Shown here piece by piece: positions 9,031 to 18,390 of a stretch of 51,883 bases of DNA. The notes under the pieces were generated by a model, which ran no database searches, was not told the DNA's origin, and worked only from the letters and a program-made list of their open reading frames with translations. The stretch is from NCBI GenBank assembly GCA_026419115.1, contig JAOAAA010000007.1:1-51883 (forward strand), in the 5' to 3' direction. The stretch's first letter is position 1; each line of letters opens with the position of its first letter. The stretch is from Gemmataceae bacterium (GTDB lineage Bacteria > Planctomycetota > Planctomycetia > Gemmatales > Gemmataceae). The position numbers were made by a program, and so were the translations under genes.

Positions 9031-9182
9031 TTCCCGAGTTTGATCGAACGATTTGCTGATAAGACAACTCTCCTCGGGCGAAAGGGGCTAATAGGCTCTA
9101 TTTTCATTTTATCCCAGACACTCGATACAGAATAGGGTTATCGTAAAATCAAACTCTATTCTCGCTGTGCTTTTGGGTTTCC

Positions 9183-9211
9183 CTGACCTTTGCGCGTGAG
9201 TTCCCTATACT
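9183..9211 (+). promoter_or_regulatory. Candidate sigma70 promoter for the tandem methyltransferase gene
   Basis: CTGACC (9183-9188), 17-base spacer, TATACT (9206-9211). The predicted start near 9218 gives a leader of about 30 bases. Confidence 0.5.
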
Positions 9212-9249
9212 GAAGGCAGTATCTAACAAATAAGGTGAGGAGAGACCAC

Positions 9250-10737
9250 GTGCGTTTCTTATTGAACTTGGCCCTGTGCTGTGGGTTGATCACCCTTTCT
9301 GAAAGTGTTGCTCAAGAATCGACGAGCGCTCCGAGCGGCAGCACCCCTGTTGCCATCATCGTGAAAGTTCCCGAATCTGCCAAACTCACTATCGACGGCC
9401 ACCCCGTCAGCCAAACGGGTGCAGAACGTCGGTTACTCACTCCTCCGCTTCCTGTGGGCAAGCAATACAAGTACACTTTGGTTGCCAGCTATTTGAAGGA
9501 TGGCAAGACCGTCACGATTACCAAAGAAATTATTGTAGAACCCCTGAAAACGACCTATGCCGACCTGACCGGCGAAGGTTTCACCAAACTTCCCGAACCG
9601 AAGAAAGAAGAGCCTAAGAAAGAAGAACCCAAAAAGGAAGAGCCTAAGAAGGAGGAACCCAAGAAAGTCGATCCGCCCAAAAAGGAAATTGTGCTCGATG
9701 TTCCTTTTGTTCCCACACCAGAAATTGTGGTGAAGAAAATGCTCGAAACGGCTGGCGTGAAAGAGGGAGAAATCGTTTACGATTTGGGCTGCGGCGATGG
9801 GCGTATTGTCATCAGTGCTGTGAAGGATTTCAAAGCGAAAAAAGCGATCGGGATCGATCTCGATCCGGAACGAATTAAAGAATCGAAAGAGAATGCTAAA
9901 AAGGCCGGCGTCGAAGGGAAATGCGAATTCAAAGAAGGCGACGTTCTGAAGATCAAGGATGTCTCGGAAGCCAATGTGGTGACCCTGTATCTGTTGCCCG
10001 ATATTAATCGCAAAATTGCCCCCATGCTGAAAAGCTCGCTCAAACCCGGAAGCCGAATTGTTTCCCATGACTTTACCCTAGCAGACGACTGGAAAGCCGA
10101 GAAAGAAATCAGTGTGAAAGATAACAACGGGCGGGAACACTCGGTTTATCTCTATGTGGTGCCCGAAGCAAAGAAACCCGAACCTAAGAAAGAAGAGCCT
10201 AAGAAAGTCGAGCAACCCAAGAAGGAAGAGCCTAAGAAGGTCGATCCGAAAAACGAAGAGACCATCAAAGTTCCTTATGTGCCGACCCCTCATGCTATCG
10301 TGACCAAAATGCTGCAAATGGCCAAGGTCACTGATAAAGATGTGGTTTACGATTTAGGTTGCGGGGATGGGCGTATTGTTGTGAGTGCCGTGAAGGATTT
10401 CAAAGCGAAAAAAGGGGTCGGCATTGATCTGAACCCCGAACGAATCAAAGAATCGAAAGAGAACGCCAAAAAAGCCAAAGTGGAAGACAAGTGCGAATTC
10501 CGCGAAGGGGATGTTCTGAAAATCAAGGACCTCTCCGAGGCTTCGGTCGTAACCTTGTATATGTTCCCCGAAGTGAACCAACGACTGGCCCCGATCTTAA
10601 AGAAAACCCTCAAACCGGGTAGCCGAATTGTTTCTCATGACTTCGATATGGGAGACGAATGGAAACCGGACGAAACAATTACCATAAAAGATGACGAAGG
10701 GATCGAACACTTCCTATTCATTTGGAAGATCAAGTAA
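9250..10737 (+). CDS. Secreted protein with TIGR03000-like domain and two SAM-methyltransferase domains
   Basis: 495 residues from the GTG at 9250, chosen because AGGAGA lies six bases upstream and a signal peptide (FLLNLALCCGLITLSESVAQ) begins there; an upstream GTG at 9235 would place the ribosome site inside the gene. Residues about 35-110 match the planctomycete TIGR03000 domain (VPESAKLTIDGHPVSQTG, LLTPPLPVGKQYKYTL). A charged EPKKE repeat linker leads to two copies of a class I methyltransferase: VPFVPTPEIVVKKML / VPYVPTPHAIVTKML, each with motif I VYDLGCGDGRIV, an acidic GIDLDPE/GIDLNPE loop and a VVTLYLLP/VVTLYMFP motif. The second copy is separated by another Lys/Glu/Pro linker. The fold predicts SAM binding; an exported location with no obvious SAM source is odd. 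The substrate is unknown. Confidence 0.85.
   Translation: MRFLLNLALCCGLITLSESVAQESTSAPSGSTPVAIIVKVPESAKLTIDGHPVSQTGAERRLLTPPLPVGKQYKYTLVASYLKDGKTVTITKEIIVEPLKTTYADLTGEGFTKLPEPKKEEPKKEEPKKEEPKKEEPKKVDPPKKEIVLDVPFVPTPEIVVKKMLETAGVKEGEIVYDLGCGDGRIVISAVKDFKAKKAIGIDLDPERIKESKENAKKAGVEGKCEFKEGDVLKIKDVSEANVVTLYLLPDINRKIAPMLKSSLKPGSRIVSHDFTLADDWKAEKEISVKDNNGREHSVYLYVVPEAKKPEPKKEEPKKVEQPKKEEPKKVDPKNEETIKVPYVPTPHAIVTKMLQMAKVTDKDVVYDLGCGDGRIVVSAVKDFKAKKGVGIDLNPERIKESKENAKKAKVEDKCEFREGDVLKIKDLSEASVVTLYMFPEVNQRLAPILKKTLKPGSRIVSHDFDMGDEWKPDETITIKDDEGIEHFLFIWKIK
9598..9670 (+). repeat. Low-complexity EPKKE-coding repeat
   Basis: About five copies of a 15-base unit coding Glu-Pro-Lys-Lys-Glu form the linker before the first methyltransferase domain. 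A related stretch occurs at about 10174-10250 between the two domains. Confidence 0.85.
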
Positions 10738-10799
10738 CCCGTTGCTCGCTCGCCCCGAATTACGGTTCACTCTCGTAGACTCAACCCCGATGGAACTCC

Positions 10800-12385
10800 A
10801 TGAAATACGATGCAATTATTATTGGTGGCGGTCATAATGGTCTGGTCACAGCAGCTTACCTTGCGAAAGCAGGTAAAAAGGTCTTGGTTCTCGAACGTCG
10901 AGAAGTTCTCGGCGGGTGCTGTGTAACCGAAGAAGTTTGGCCCGGATTCAAGGTTTCCACCGCAGCCTATGTGAATTCGCTGTTGCGTCCGGAAATCATC
11001 AAAGACCTAGAATTGAAAAAGCATGGCTTCGAGATGCTTCCGCGAAGCCCCTCTTCTTTCTCGCCGTTCCCCGATGGTCGCTATTTGATGATGGGGCCTG
11101 ACAAAGAAATGACCCATCGGGAGATTAGCAAATTTTCCAAGAAGGATGCCGAGAATCTCCCGAAATACGAAGCGATGCTCGAACGGGTGGCTTCGATTAT
11201 CGAACCATTGTTAGATCAAACACCCCCCGACCCTTGGGGGGGACTTTTAAGCCGAGACACTACCCGACTGATTCAGTTGGCCATGAAAGTTCGTAGCCTT
11301 GGGCCTGCGGGTGCCGAAGCTGCGGAAGTTCTCACCGGTGCCGCTTGGCCGATCCTCGATCGTTGGTTTGAAAGCGAGCAACTGAAGGTGACCCTCGCGA
11401 CTGATGCGGTGATTGGCGTTCAAGCATCCCCCACCATGCCCGGCACGGCCTATGTGTTATTCCATCATGTGATGGGCGAATGCAATGGGGTTCGTGGAGT
11501 CTGGGGTTACGTTCGGGGAGGGATGGGGGGCATCTCGAATGCGATCGCCGCAGCCGCCCAACAAGCGGGCGCGGAGATTCGCACCCGATCGGAGGTCAGC
11601 AAGATTCTCACCAAAGAGGGCAAGGTTACGGGGGTAGCTCTCAGCGATGGTACGGAGTTTCAAGCTCCGGTTGTCGCCTCGGGGGTCGATTGTCACCTCA
11701 CCTTCAAAAAATTCCTCGATCCCAAAATCCTTCCGGAAGATTTTCAGGCCGCAATCGATCAAATCGATTACTCCAGTGCCACTTTGAAAATCAACGTTGC
11801 TTTGGAAGAGTTGCCAAACTTCACCGCTTTACCAGGTACGGGGCCGGGGCCACAACATCGGGGAACCGTTCACATCTGTCCGAGTTTCGACTACCTCGAA
11901 CAGGCCTATGATGATGCCAAATATGGCCGCCCCTCGAAATCTCCCATTTTGGAATGCACCATGGCCAGCGCAGTGGATGATACCCTTACGCCTGCAGGGA
12001 AACATCTCATGTCGATGTTCATTCAATATGCTCCGTATAAACTTCGCGAAGGAACTTGGGACGATATTAAAGAACAATTTGCCGACCGATGTTTCGATAT
12101 TCTCAACGAATATGCCCCCAATTTCAAGAAGAGCGTTATTGCCCGACAAATCATCACCCCACTCGATCTGGAACGGACTTATGGTCTCACCGGCGGCAAC
12201 ATTTTCCAAGGTGCCATGAGCCTCCACAAAATGTTCTTCCTTCGTCCCGCTGCCGGATATGCCAATTATCGCACACCGATCAAAGGGTTATATCTTTGCG
12301 GTGCTGCTGCCCATCCGGGGGGGGGGTCATGGGGTCCTGTGGACGAAATGCCGCCCGAGAAATTCTCAAGGATAAAATCCGCTAA
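10800..12385 (+). CDS. PYROXD2-like FAD-dependent oxidoreductase (frame broken at a G10 tract near the 3' end)
   Basis: A phytoene-dehydrogenase-like flavoprotein of the PYROXD2 type. The N-terminus has the dinucleotide-binding signature IIIGGGHNGLVTAAYLAKAG with the acidic end LERREVLGGCC. The frame reads correctly to AAHPGGG at 12324. There the zero frame turns into an unrelated tail (SWGPVDEMPPEK..., stop at 12449). The -1 frame instead gives VMGSCGRNAAREILKDKIR and a stop at 12385, which is the conserved family ending. The break falls in ten consecutive G (12317-12326); one extra G would restore the enzyme at about 529 residues. It may be a sequencing indel, a mutation, or slippage. No clear Shine-Dalgarno sequence is seen before the ATG. 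Activity of the family is poorly defined. Confidence 0.85.
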
Positions 12386-12525
12386 GGATTTTTCTCCACC
12401 CCCTTGGCAGAGAGTCTCTACTCGAATTGCAATTCTTTGCTCGAACTGAGATTCGTTCATCAATAAAATGTCTTGACGACCCGTAAAAATGTTTGGCGAA
12501 TCAACTGAGATATGCCCGACAATGG

Positions 12526-12573
12526 AGATTGGCCCAGCGGGGCTTATCCCACAACGAAGATTGGCCCAACGGG
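12526..12573 (+). repeat. Short direct repeat, two copies
   Basis: AGATTGGCCCAGCGGG (12526-12541) recurs as AGATTGGCCCAACGGG (12558-12573), 15 of 16 identical, in the spacer before the DDAH-like gene. Confidence 0.75.
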
Positions 12574-12618
12574 TAGGCACAGCATTCTCTCGATCCAATG
12601 ATGATTAACTGATTCCCT

Positions 12619-13458
12619 ATGAGTACAACGCGAACCCCCACCATTTTGATGTGCCCGCCGGATCATTATGGTATTGAGTACGAGATCAATCCTTGGATGA
12701 AGCGATCGTTCGCGAGTGTACGGGATCAGGCTTTTCTTCAATGGCGGACCTTGCGAAGCACCTTGGCCAATCTCGGGGCGGTGATTGAAGAAATGACACC
12801 ACAACTGGGATTGCCCGACTTGGTTTTCACAGCCAATGCGGGTTTAATCTTCCATCGCCGATTTTATTCTTCTCGTTTCATGCACGAAGTGCGGGCCAAA
12901 GAATCGCCTTTTTTCGATAGCTGGTTCCGCGAGCATGGCTACGAGGTGATTCATTGGCCCGAAGGGATGTATCACGAAGGGGCCGGTGATGCCCTTTTTT
13001 GTGGCGATGCCCTTTTTGCAGGCTATCGCACTCGTTCCGATGCCCGTGCCCATCAGTGGGTGGCTGCGGAAATGGGCGTGCGGGTGCTTCCTCTCGAATT
13101 GGTTAACCCGAGATTTTATCATCTGGATACTTGCTTTTGCCCCTTAGCCGACGGTATGGCTTTGTACTACCCCGATGCCTTCGATACTTATGGGAAACGA
13201 GTTTTAGAAACGCATGTTTCTACGTTGATCCCTGTAATAGAAGCAGAGGCCCATCGCTTTGGCTGCAACGCGGTGGTGGTCGGAAAAACGGTTGTCCATA
13301 ACTCGGGCTGTCCGCAAATGGCCATGGATCTGGAGAAGCATGGCTATAAATCGATCGAAGTCACTTTGGATGAATTCCTCAAAGCAGGCGGCAGCGCCAA
13401 ATGCCTGACCTTGCGACTCGATGGCGAAGAGGCAGCCGGTTGGGCACGCCAAGCCTGA
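12619..13458 (+). CDS. Amidinotransferase/DDAH-like family hydrolase
   Basis: 279 residues, usual for the dimethylarginine dimethylaminohydrolase/arginine-type hydrolase group of the guanidino-group modifying superfamily. Seen: MCPPDHYGIEYEINPWM near the start, the substrate-side motif PDLVFTANAG, the EGAGDALFCGD motif, the catalytic His in FYHLDTCFCPL (about residue 168) and the nucleophilic Cys in GGSAKCLTLRL (about residue 261). These enzymes attack a guanidinium carbon through a covalent Cys adduct, producing citrulline or ornithine from arginine or methylarginine. Whether this one uses free arginine or a methylated form cannot be told. It is followed by rsmE after 57 bases, with no obvious functional link. 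Confidence 0.85.
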   Translation: MSTTRTPTILMCPPDHYGIEYEINPWMKRSFASVRDQAFLQWRTLRSTLANLGAVIEEMTPQLGLPDLVFTANAGLIFHRRFYSSRFMHEVRAKESPFFDSWFREHGYEVIHWPEGMYHEGAGDALFCGDALFAGYRTRSDARAHQWVAAEMGVRVLPLELVNPRFYHLDTCFCPLADGMALYYPDAFDTYGKRVLETHVSTLIPVIEAEAHRFGCNAVVVGKTVVHNSGCPQMAMDLEKHGYKSIEVTLDEFLKAGGSAKCLTLRLDGEEAAGWARQA

Positions 13459-13515
13459 ACACGGTGTTCATTCGTTTTTCGCTCTCGATTTGGCCTTTTT
13501 TGTTACCTGATCTCT

Positions 13516-14202
13516 ATGTCGCGATTTTTTGTAGAAACGCCCCCCACTTTGGGAGAATACGTCATCGATGGACCCGAGGCTCATCACCTTGGTCATGTGC
13601 TGCGCTTACAGGTTGGGGAATCGATCACTTTGTTTAGCGGCGATGGCTACGAACATTTCGCCCATATTCTGGAAGTGAATAAGCGGACCGTCCGTTGCCA
13701 GATCGTTCGCTCTCAGTTGGTCAATCGGGAACGTCCTTATTCCCTTCATTTAGCGGTAGCGATGCCGAAAGGGGACCGAGGAGATTTTTTGATTGAGAAA
13801 CTCGTGGAACTGGGTGTGGCTGAATTCACCCCCCTGATTACGGAACGATCGGTTGTGAAACCCGAATCTTGCAAGGCAGAGAAATTCCGCAGGGCCGTGA
13901 TTGAAGCAAGTAAACAATGTCGCCGAAATATATTGATGAAGGTTCATCCCCCCGCGCGATGGCATGACTGGGTCCAAACGAATTTCTCTGTCCCCAAATT
14001 CGTTGCCCATGTTTCTTCCGAGGGAATGCCCCCCCCCCCTCGGCTCGGAAATGCCGTCTACGCCGTCGGTCCCGAAGGGGGATTTTCTGATAAAGAAATC
14101 GCTGCGGCACTTCAACAGGGTTGGCAAGCCTTGAGTTTAGGTCCCACGATCCTGCGTGTCGAAACCGCCGCCCTTGCAATCGCCGCCCAATGCACAGCGT
14201 GA
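13516..14202 (+). CDS. rsmE: 16S rRNA (uracil-1498-N3)-methyltransferase RsmE
   Basis: 228 residues, close to the usual 230-250. RsmE methylates N3 of U1498 in 16S rRNA with SAM. Seen: the N-terminal PUA-like part (EAHHLGHVLRLQVGESITLFSGDG), the SPOUT-fold core with LHLAVAMPKGDRGDFLIEKLVELGV and PLITERSVV, and the trefoil-knot SAM site YAVGPEGGFSDKEI and LSLGPTILRVETAALAI. All key motifs are present. A C11 tract (14029-14039) encodes a Pro run (MPPPPR) just before the SAM site. The stop codon lies next to the convergent end of the following minus-strand gene. Confidence 0.95.
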   Translation: MSRFFVETPPTLGEYVIDGPEAHHLGHVLRLQVGESITLFSGDGYEHFAHILEVNKRTVRCQIVRSQLVNRERPYSLHLAVAMPKGDRGDFLIEKLVELGVAEFTPLITERSVVKPESCKAEKFRRAVIEASKQCRRNILMKVHPPARWHDWVQTNFSVPKFVAHVSSEGMPPPPRLGNAVYAVGPEGGFSDKEIAAALQQGWQALSLGPTILRVETAALAIAAQCTA

Positions 14203-14203
14203 T

Positions 14204-17077
14204 TTATTTTTCGGTTGATGGGGTCGGTAAGGTCACCGGAATCGTGTATTTGTTTTTATTGCGGAATATCTCCATCATGATATTGTCAACCGGAGCATAT
14301 TGATCGGTCAAAATTGGGGCCTCTTTCTTATTCAACAATTTATCGAATGTCGCGCGATCTAATTGATGAGTCCAGACCTTAGGCAATCCCCCTTCCATTG
14401 TGGTTAAACGGTTGGGAACTTGTTTTCGTGCTTCTGTGGTGACCTTCTCTAAATCGAAAGGGGTATCACTTGCATAAATCACATACACATCCCGTCCGGT
14501 CCAATTATAGCCGAACGGTTGAGAGTAAAGTAATTCGACATATTTGAAATCCTGTTGCAAAGTTTTCACGGCACTGCGCCAGAGTAACCCGTCTTCGATG
14601 GATTCAATAATCGTGAGTAAATAGGCACCATCAGGGGTCAAAGTCCGTTTAATGGCTTGGTTATATTCCCGAGTCATCAAGTGCGTAGGAACAGACAAAT
14701 CATTCACGGCATCTTGTAAAACGAGATGGAAATGCCCCTGAGGAGCTTTCTCGCGAATGAACTGACGTCCATCTAAATGGTGGGCTTGGATGCGTGTTTG
14801 TCGAATATCGATTTCGTGCAAATGCTTGAAGGCCATTTCCGTCACTTTGGGATCAATTTCGACGACATCCACTTTCACATCTGGAAAGAGAATATCTAAC
14901 CAACGAGGAAGCGTATATCCCCCCCCCCCGATGATTAACACAGACGTGGGACGGTTCGGATCACGATAAGAGCGGATAATTTCACCTTGAACTTCTTCAT
15001 GCTTATAGTGAAGCCAAGTCGGATCATCCACCCGAAGGGCCGAGTGAAGCAAGGCATCGAGGAAAAATTCCCGAGTTTTGATTTCCTTCAATTGACCCTC
15101 TTCAACCACCTCTCGGACATCAGTTTTCATGTAGATGGCGTAGTATTTCGATTCGGCCAAGTACACTCGATCATAAAATCCTGAAACGAATATGCCGATA
15201 AACGACCCCCCCCCCACGATACTCATAGCATAAAGCATCACGCTTTCGCGCCAAAAACGGCCAATAATCACCGCTGCGACCGTAAGGAGAAAGCCAAACA
15301 GCAGAAGCAATTTGGTGGTACCGAGAAGACCAATCAAAAAATACCCCGTGGCAATGGTACCGACAATTGCCCCCACGGTGGACCAAGCATAAATCGAGCC
15401 GGCCGTTCTACCTGCCTCAGAGGGGTCTTTCAAGGCAATCCGAATCACTTGCGGGGAAATCGTTCCCAAGGCAAACATAGGTGTGAAAAAGAGCAAGAAG
15501 GTCCAGCCCAAAATGTCGTTGACTAAATCACCCGTGAACAAGGCCCCGTAATGAAACCGCTGAAATAATCCCGAAAGGAGCAGGGCCATCGATGAACCTA
15601 GCCCCGCCAAGAACAGGCAACGCCCCAGAATGGTCGCGGGAGTTAACGGACGCCGTTCGCTATTTTTTTCGTACATCAGGGCGAAACCTAAAATTCCCCC
15701 CACCACAAAACCGATGCCCACCATCAGGGGCAAGCCTAACCGATTCGACCACGATTCGCGAATAATCTCGTTGGTGATCGGGTCACGTTCCGGAAGTTTT
15801 AACAATCCATCGATCGATTGAATGACAGAAGGGATGAATAACACACCGACGATTCCTGAAATCAAAAAGAGGTTGATTTCCCGCCCATATTTAGAGCGCG
15901 AAATGAGATAGGCGCCCCCCACGGCGGCCCACGCAACAACGATTCCCATAATACGCAAGGTCATAAAGGAAATCGGAGTAGTGCCCAACCAATATCGCAA
16001 AGTGGGGTCAACCGATTCGGGTTTCGGAGCCAAATTTTCGGCGCCCGGAAGTAATCCCTCCCAATAGGGTTTGAGCTTCATAGGGTCCCAAACTAATCCC
16101 ACTTGTCGGAACAGGTCCGGTACAAGAACGATACCAAAAACTGCCGCAAAAATGAGGGCGATTCGCCATTTTGCCGCGGCAGCTCCCCGATCGGCCAAGA
16201 CCCCGCCGACATAATTCCCCAAGGCAGTGCCGGCTAACATCACCCCGATGACCCCCGTCCAAGTGAACAACGAAACGCCGTGAACGGGTGCTAAAACTCG
16301 GGTAGCCACTAACTCCAACGACATCCCGCAAAAGCTACAGAAAAAGACCAAAGCAAACGCCCGTCGAATATCAGTGCGAAACCCTAAGGGGTCTTCAACC
16401 AAATTAGGGGCCGCCGTGGGGGATGATGTTTGCGAGGAAGTCGTCACGGGAACGGGTTTGAGGAACATCGAAAGGAGGAAATGCCCCCCCCCTAAGAGAG
16501 CTAAACAGCCCGCCACCCCCAGAGAAATCGTATCCAACGAGTATTCCGCAATGAACCAAAATCCCGTGGCATAATTCCCGACTAAGCACCCCAAAGTAGA
16601 AAGAGCAAACACCAAACCGGCAATCCGTCCCGCTTTGCCAACGTCAGGCATGGCCAGTTTGATCGTTAGCGGAGTTAACGCACTCAGGACAAATGCAGGG
16701 GGTAAACAGAACAAGATGGTCAGAACCGGAATCCGTGCCGTTAGCCCGAACACCTGATCGAAACCTGTGCTAGCAACCAGTTTCGCCCCCCCCATCAATG
16801 AAAGGGACAACACAGCCGAAAGAAACATCAGGCCTGCCAAGGTTTGCAATTTGGGGGATCGATCCGCCAACCGCCCGCCGATTGCGTTCCCCAAGGCAAT
16901 TCCCGAAAGGAAGACTGCTATCACACACGTCCAAGTTTCGACGGAAGAACCAATGAAAGGTGAAAGGTAACGCCCTGCCAACAGTTGCAAAATTAACAGG
17001 CCCGCGTTCGCCAAAAAGATAGTACAGCCTAGAATCACTAACAGGCCAACGGAACCGTTACGCACGAATGCAGTCAT
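14204..17077 (-). CDS. Fused membrane protein/spermidine synthase-like protein
   Basis: 957 residues. The N-terminal two thirds is membrane protein, in two related halves: the segment GRYLSPFIGSSVETWTCVI...GIALGNAIGGRLADR is echoed about 240 residues later by TRVLAPVHGVSLFTWTGVI...GTALGNYVGGVLADR. The second half carries a long soluble loop. The C-terminal part (from about residue 690) is a spermidine-synthase-like Rossmann domain: VLIIGGGGYTLPRWLDILFP, DVVEIDPKV, HLDGRQFI, VLQDAVNDLSVP. Fused MFS/spermidine synthases are common in bacteria, but few are known biochemically. Polyamine aminopropyltransferase activity is possible, not shown. C10 and C11 tracts encode the Gly-rich motifs. The gene ends two bases from rsmE, convergently. 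Confidence 0.87.
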   Translation of the reverse strand: MTAFVRNGSVGLLVILGCTIFLANAGLLILQLLAGRYLSPFIGSSVETWTCVIAVFLSGIALGNAIGGRLADRSPKLQTLAGLMFLSAVLSLSLMGGAKLVASTGFDQVFGLTARIPVLTILFCLPPAFVLSALTPLTIKLAMPDVGKAGRIAGLVFALSTLGCLVGNYATGFWFIAEYSLDTISLGVAGCLALLGGGHFLLSMFLKPVPVTTSSQTSSPTAAPNLVEDPLGFRTDIRRAFALVFFCSFCGMSLELVATRVLAPVHGVSLFTWTGVIGVMLAGTALGNYVGGVLADRGAAAAKWRIALIFAAVFGIVLVPDLFRQVGLVWDPMKLKPYWEGLLPGAENLAPKPESVDPTLRYWLGTTPISFMTLRIMGIVVAWAAVGGAYLISRSKYGREINLFLISGIVGVLFIPSVIQSIDGLLKLPERDPITNEIIRESWSNRLGLPLMVGIGFVVGGILGFALMYEKNSERRPLTPATILGRCLFLAGLGSSMALLLSGLFQRFHYGALFTGDLVNDILGWTFLLFFTPMFALGTISPQVIRIALKDPSEAGRTAGSIYAWSTVGAIVGTIATGYFLIGLLGTTKLLLLFGFLLTVAAVIIGRFWRESVMLYAMSIVGGGSFIGIFVSGFYDRVYLAESKYYAIYMKTDVREVVEEGQLKEIKTREFFLDALLHSALRVDDPTWLHYKHEEVQGEIIRSYRDPNRPTSVLIIGGGGYTLPRWLDILFPDVKVDVVEIDPKVTEMAFKHLHEIDIRQTRIQAHHLDGRQFIREKAPQGHFHLVLQDAVNDLSVPTHLMTREYNQAIKRTLTPDGAYLLTIIESIEDGLLWRSAVKTLQQDFKYVELLYSQPFGYNWTGRDVYVIYASDTPFDLEKVTTEARKQVPNRLTTMEGGLPKVWTHQLDRATFDKLLNKKEAPILTDQYAPVDNIMMEIFRNKNKYTIPVTLPTPSTEK

Positions 17078-17189
17078 AAAGGATCTAAAAATTTCTATTG
17101 GGATTTTGAGTTAAAACTAATATACGCCCAATTATTGTAAGTGAAAGCCAAATCTCGTTGTTGGTCAACACTTTCCAAGGAGGTTTCGG

Positions 17190-18356
17190 GTGCCTTTCAA
17201 ATTATCGCCGCTTCTTGCAGTCGCAGGCACATTGCTTATTGTCCTGTTGATTGTGATGGGGGTTTCAACGGCAACTCGCTGGGAAGACCCGAGCTTTTTT
17301 CCTCCCGATGATTACGTCGAGTATTGGGCAGCGAGCACCCTGAACCGACAAGATCAGAACCCTTATTCTGGGCCTCTTTTAGCGGAGTTACAAAAACCCC
17401 TGCGGGATGATGTCCCCGTGATGATGTGGAATCCCCCTTGGACTCTCACATTTGTCTTACCGTTAGGATTTTGTCATTGGCGTGTTGGGCAGGCATTATG
17501 GTTGGCATGCAACTTATTCGCTTTACTCTTTTCAGCGAATCGGCTTTGGACCCTTTATCACGGTCCGGAAGCCTTCCGATGGTTCGCCGTACTCTTGGCC
17601 CTGACGTTTATGCCCACCTTGTTTCTTTTCAAAGCAGGCCAAATTGGTGCTTTATTGCTTCTCGGGGTTACACTGTTTTTGAATGAAATGCAAAAGGGGC
17701 GGCCGTACCTCGCTGGGGCAGCCTGTGTGTTGTTGGCGATCAAACCCCATTTGTGTTACCTCATTTGGCTTGCACTACTGATTCGGGGCTGGCATCGCAA
17801 CGAAGGAAAGATTATCTGCGGGGGAATCCTCGGGGGAGTCATCGCTTCGTTGATTCCAATAGGCTTTCATCCCCGTGTTTTCCAAGACTTTTTCACCGAG
17901 ATCACACAACGCCCCCCCGAGGAGTGGTTATCCCCTACCTTAGGCTCTTTGTTGCGCTTGATCTGGGGAGAAGGGCGATTTGGAATGCAGTTTGTTCCCG
18001 TGATTCTCGGGGTCATTTGGTTCACCGCTTGGATCATAAAGTATCGACGCAGCGCTTGGGATTGGCCCTCGCGAGTGATCCCCTTATTGTTGGTTTCGTT
18101 CCTCACCTCGCCTTATGGGTCTTGGCCTTTCGATGTGGTTTTGCTGTTCCCTGCGATCGTAGCAATCGCTTGCCAAGTCCTACGTCAAGCCCCAAATCGC
18201 CAACGACAAGCCTTGCTTTTTTGGGTGGGGTATAATGGAATAGCGTTAATCCAGAATTTATTGGGAAGTGTTTCGTTCTATTTTATTTGGTTGGCCCCCG
18301 TTTTAGCGGGCGGGTATTGGTATTTTCGATCCCTTGTTCCCCCCCCCTCGGAATAA
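17190..18356 (+). CDS. GT87-like (DUF2029) membrane glycosyltransferase
   Basis: 388 residues beginning with GTG at 17190; AAGGAGGT seven bases upstream settles the start. The protein has about ten hydrophobic segments. After the first one comes FPPDDYVEYWAAS, with the acidic residues expected for a GT-C catalytic loop, then NPYSGPLL and WNPPWTLTFVLPLG, which match the mannosyltransferase-like GT87/DUF2029 family. These enzymes use polyprenyl-phosphate sugars on the outer face of the membrane. The acceptor is unknown. A C9 tract codes for the last prolines. It stands alone between two minus-strand genes. Confidence 0.8.
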   Translation: MPFKLSPLLAVAGTLLIVLLIVMGVSTATRWEDPSFFPPDDYVEYWAASTLNRQDQNPYSGPLLAELQKPLRDDVPVMMWNPPWTLTFVLPLGFCHWRVGQALWLACNLFALLFSANRLWTLYHGPEAFRWFAVLLALTFMPTLFLFKAGQIGALLLLGVTLFLNEMQKGRPYLAGAACVLLAIKPHLCYLIWLALLIRGWHRNEGKIICGGILGGVIASLIPIGFHPRVFQDFFTEITQRPPEEWLSPTLGSLLRLIWGEGRFGMQFVPVILGVIWFTAWIIKYRRSAWDWPSRVIPLLLVSFLTSPYGSWPFDVVLLFPAIVAIACQVLRQAPNRQRQALLFWVGYNGIALIQNLLGSVSFYFIWLAPVLAGGYWYFRSLVPPPSE

Positions 18357-18390
18357 GGCGAATCTTCGTTCGATAAGACCTCATCTGAGA

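Noticed and set aside
12386..12618. Extension of the PYROXD2-like protein to the zero-frame stop at 12449
   Set aside because: The zero-frame tail after the G10 tract has no similarity to the family, whereas the -1 frame does.
14029..14039. C11 tract in rsmE as a disrupted gene
   Set aside because: The frame remains intact through the SAM-binding knot and the stop codon, so the gene looks functional as written.
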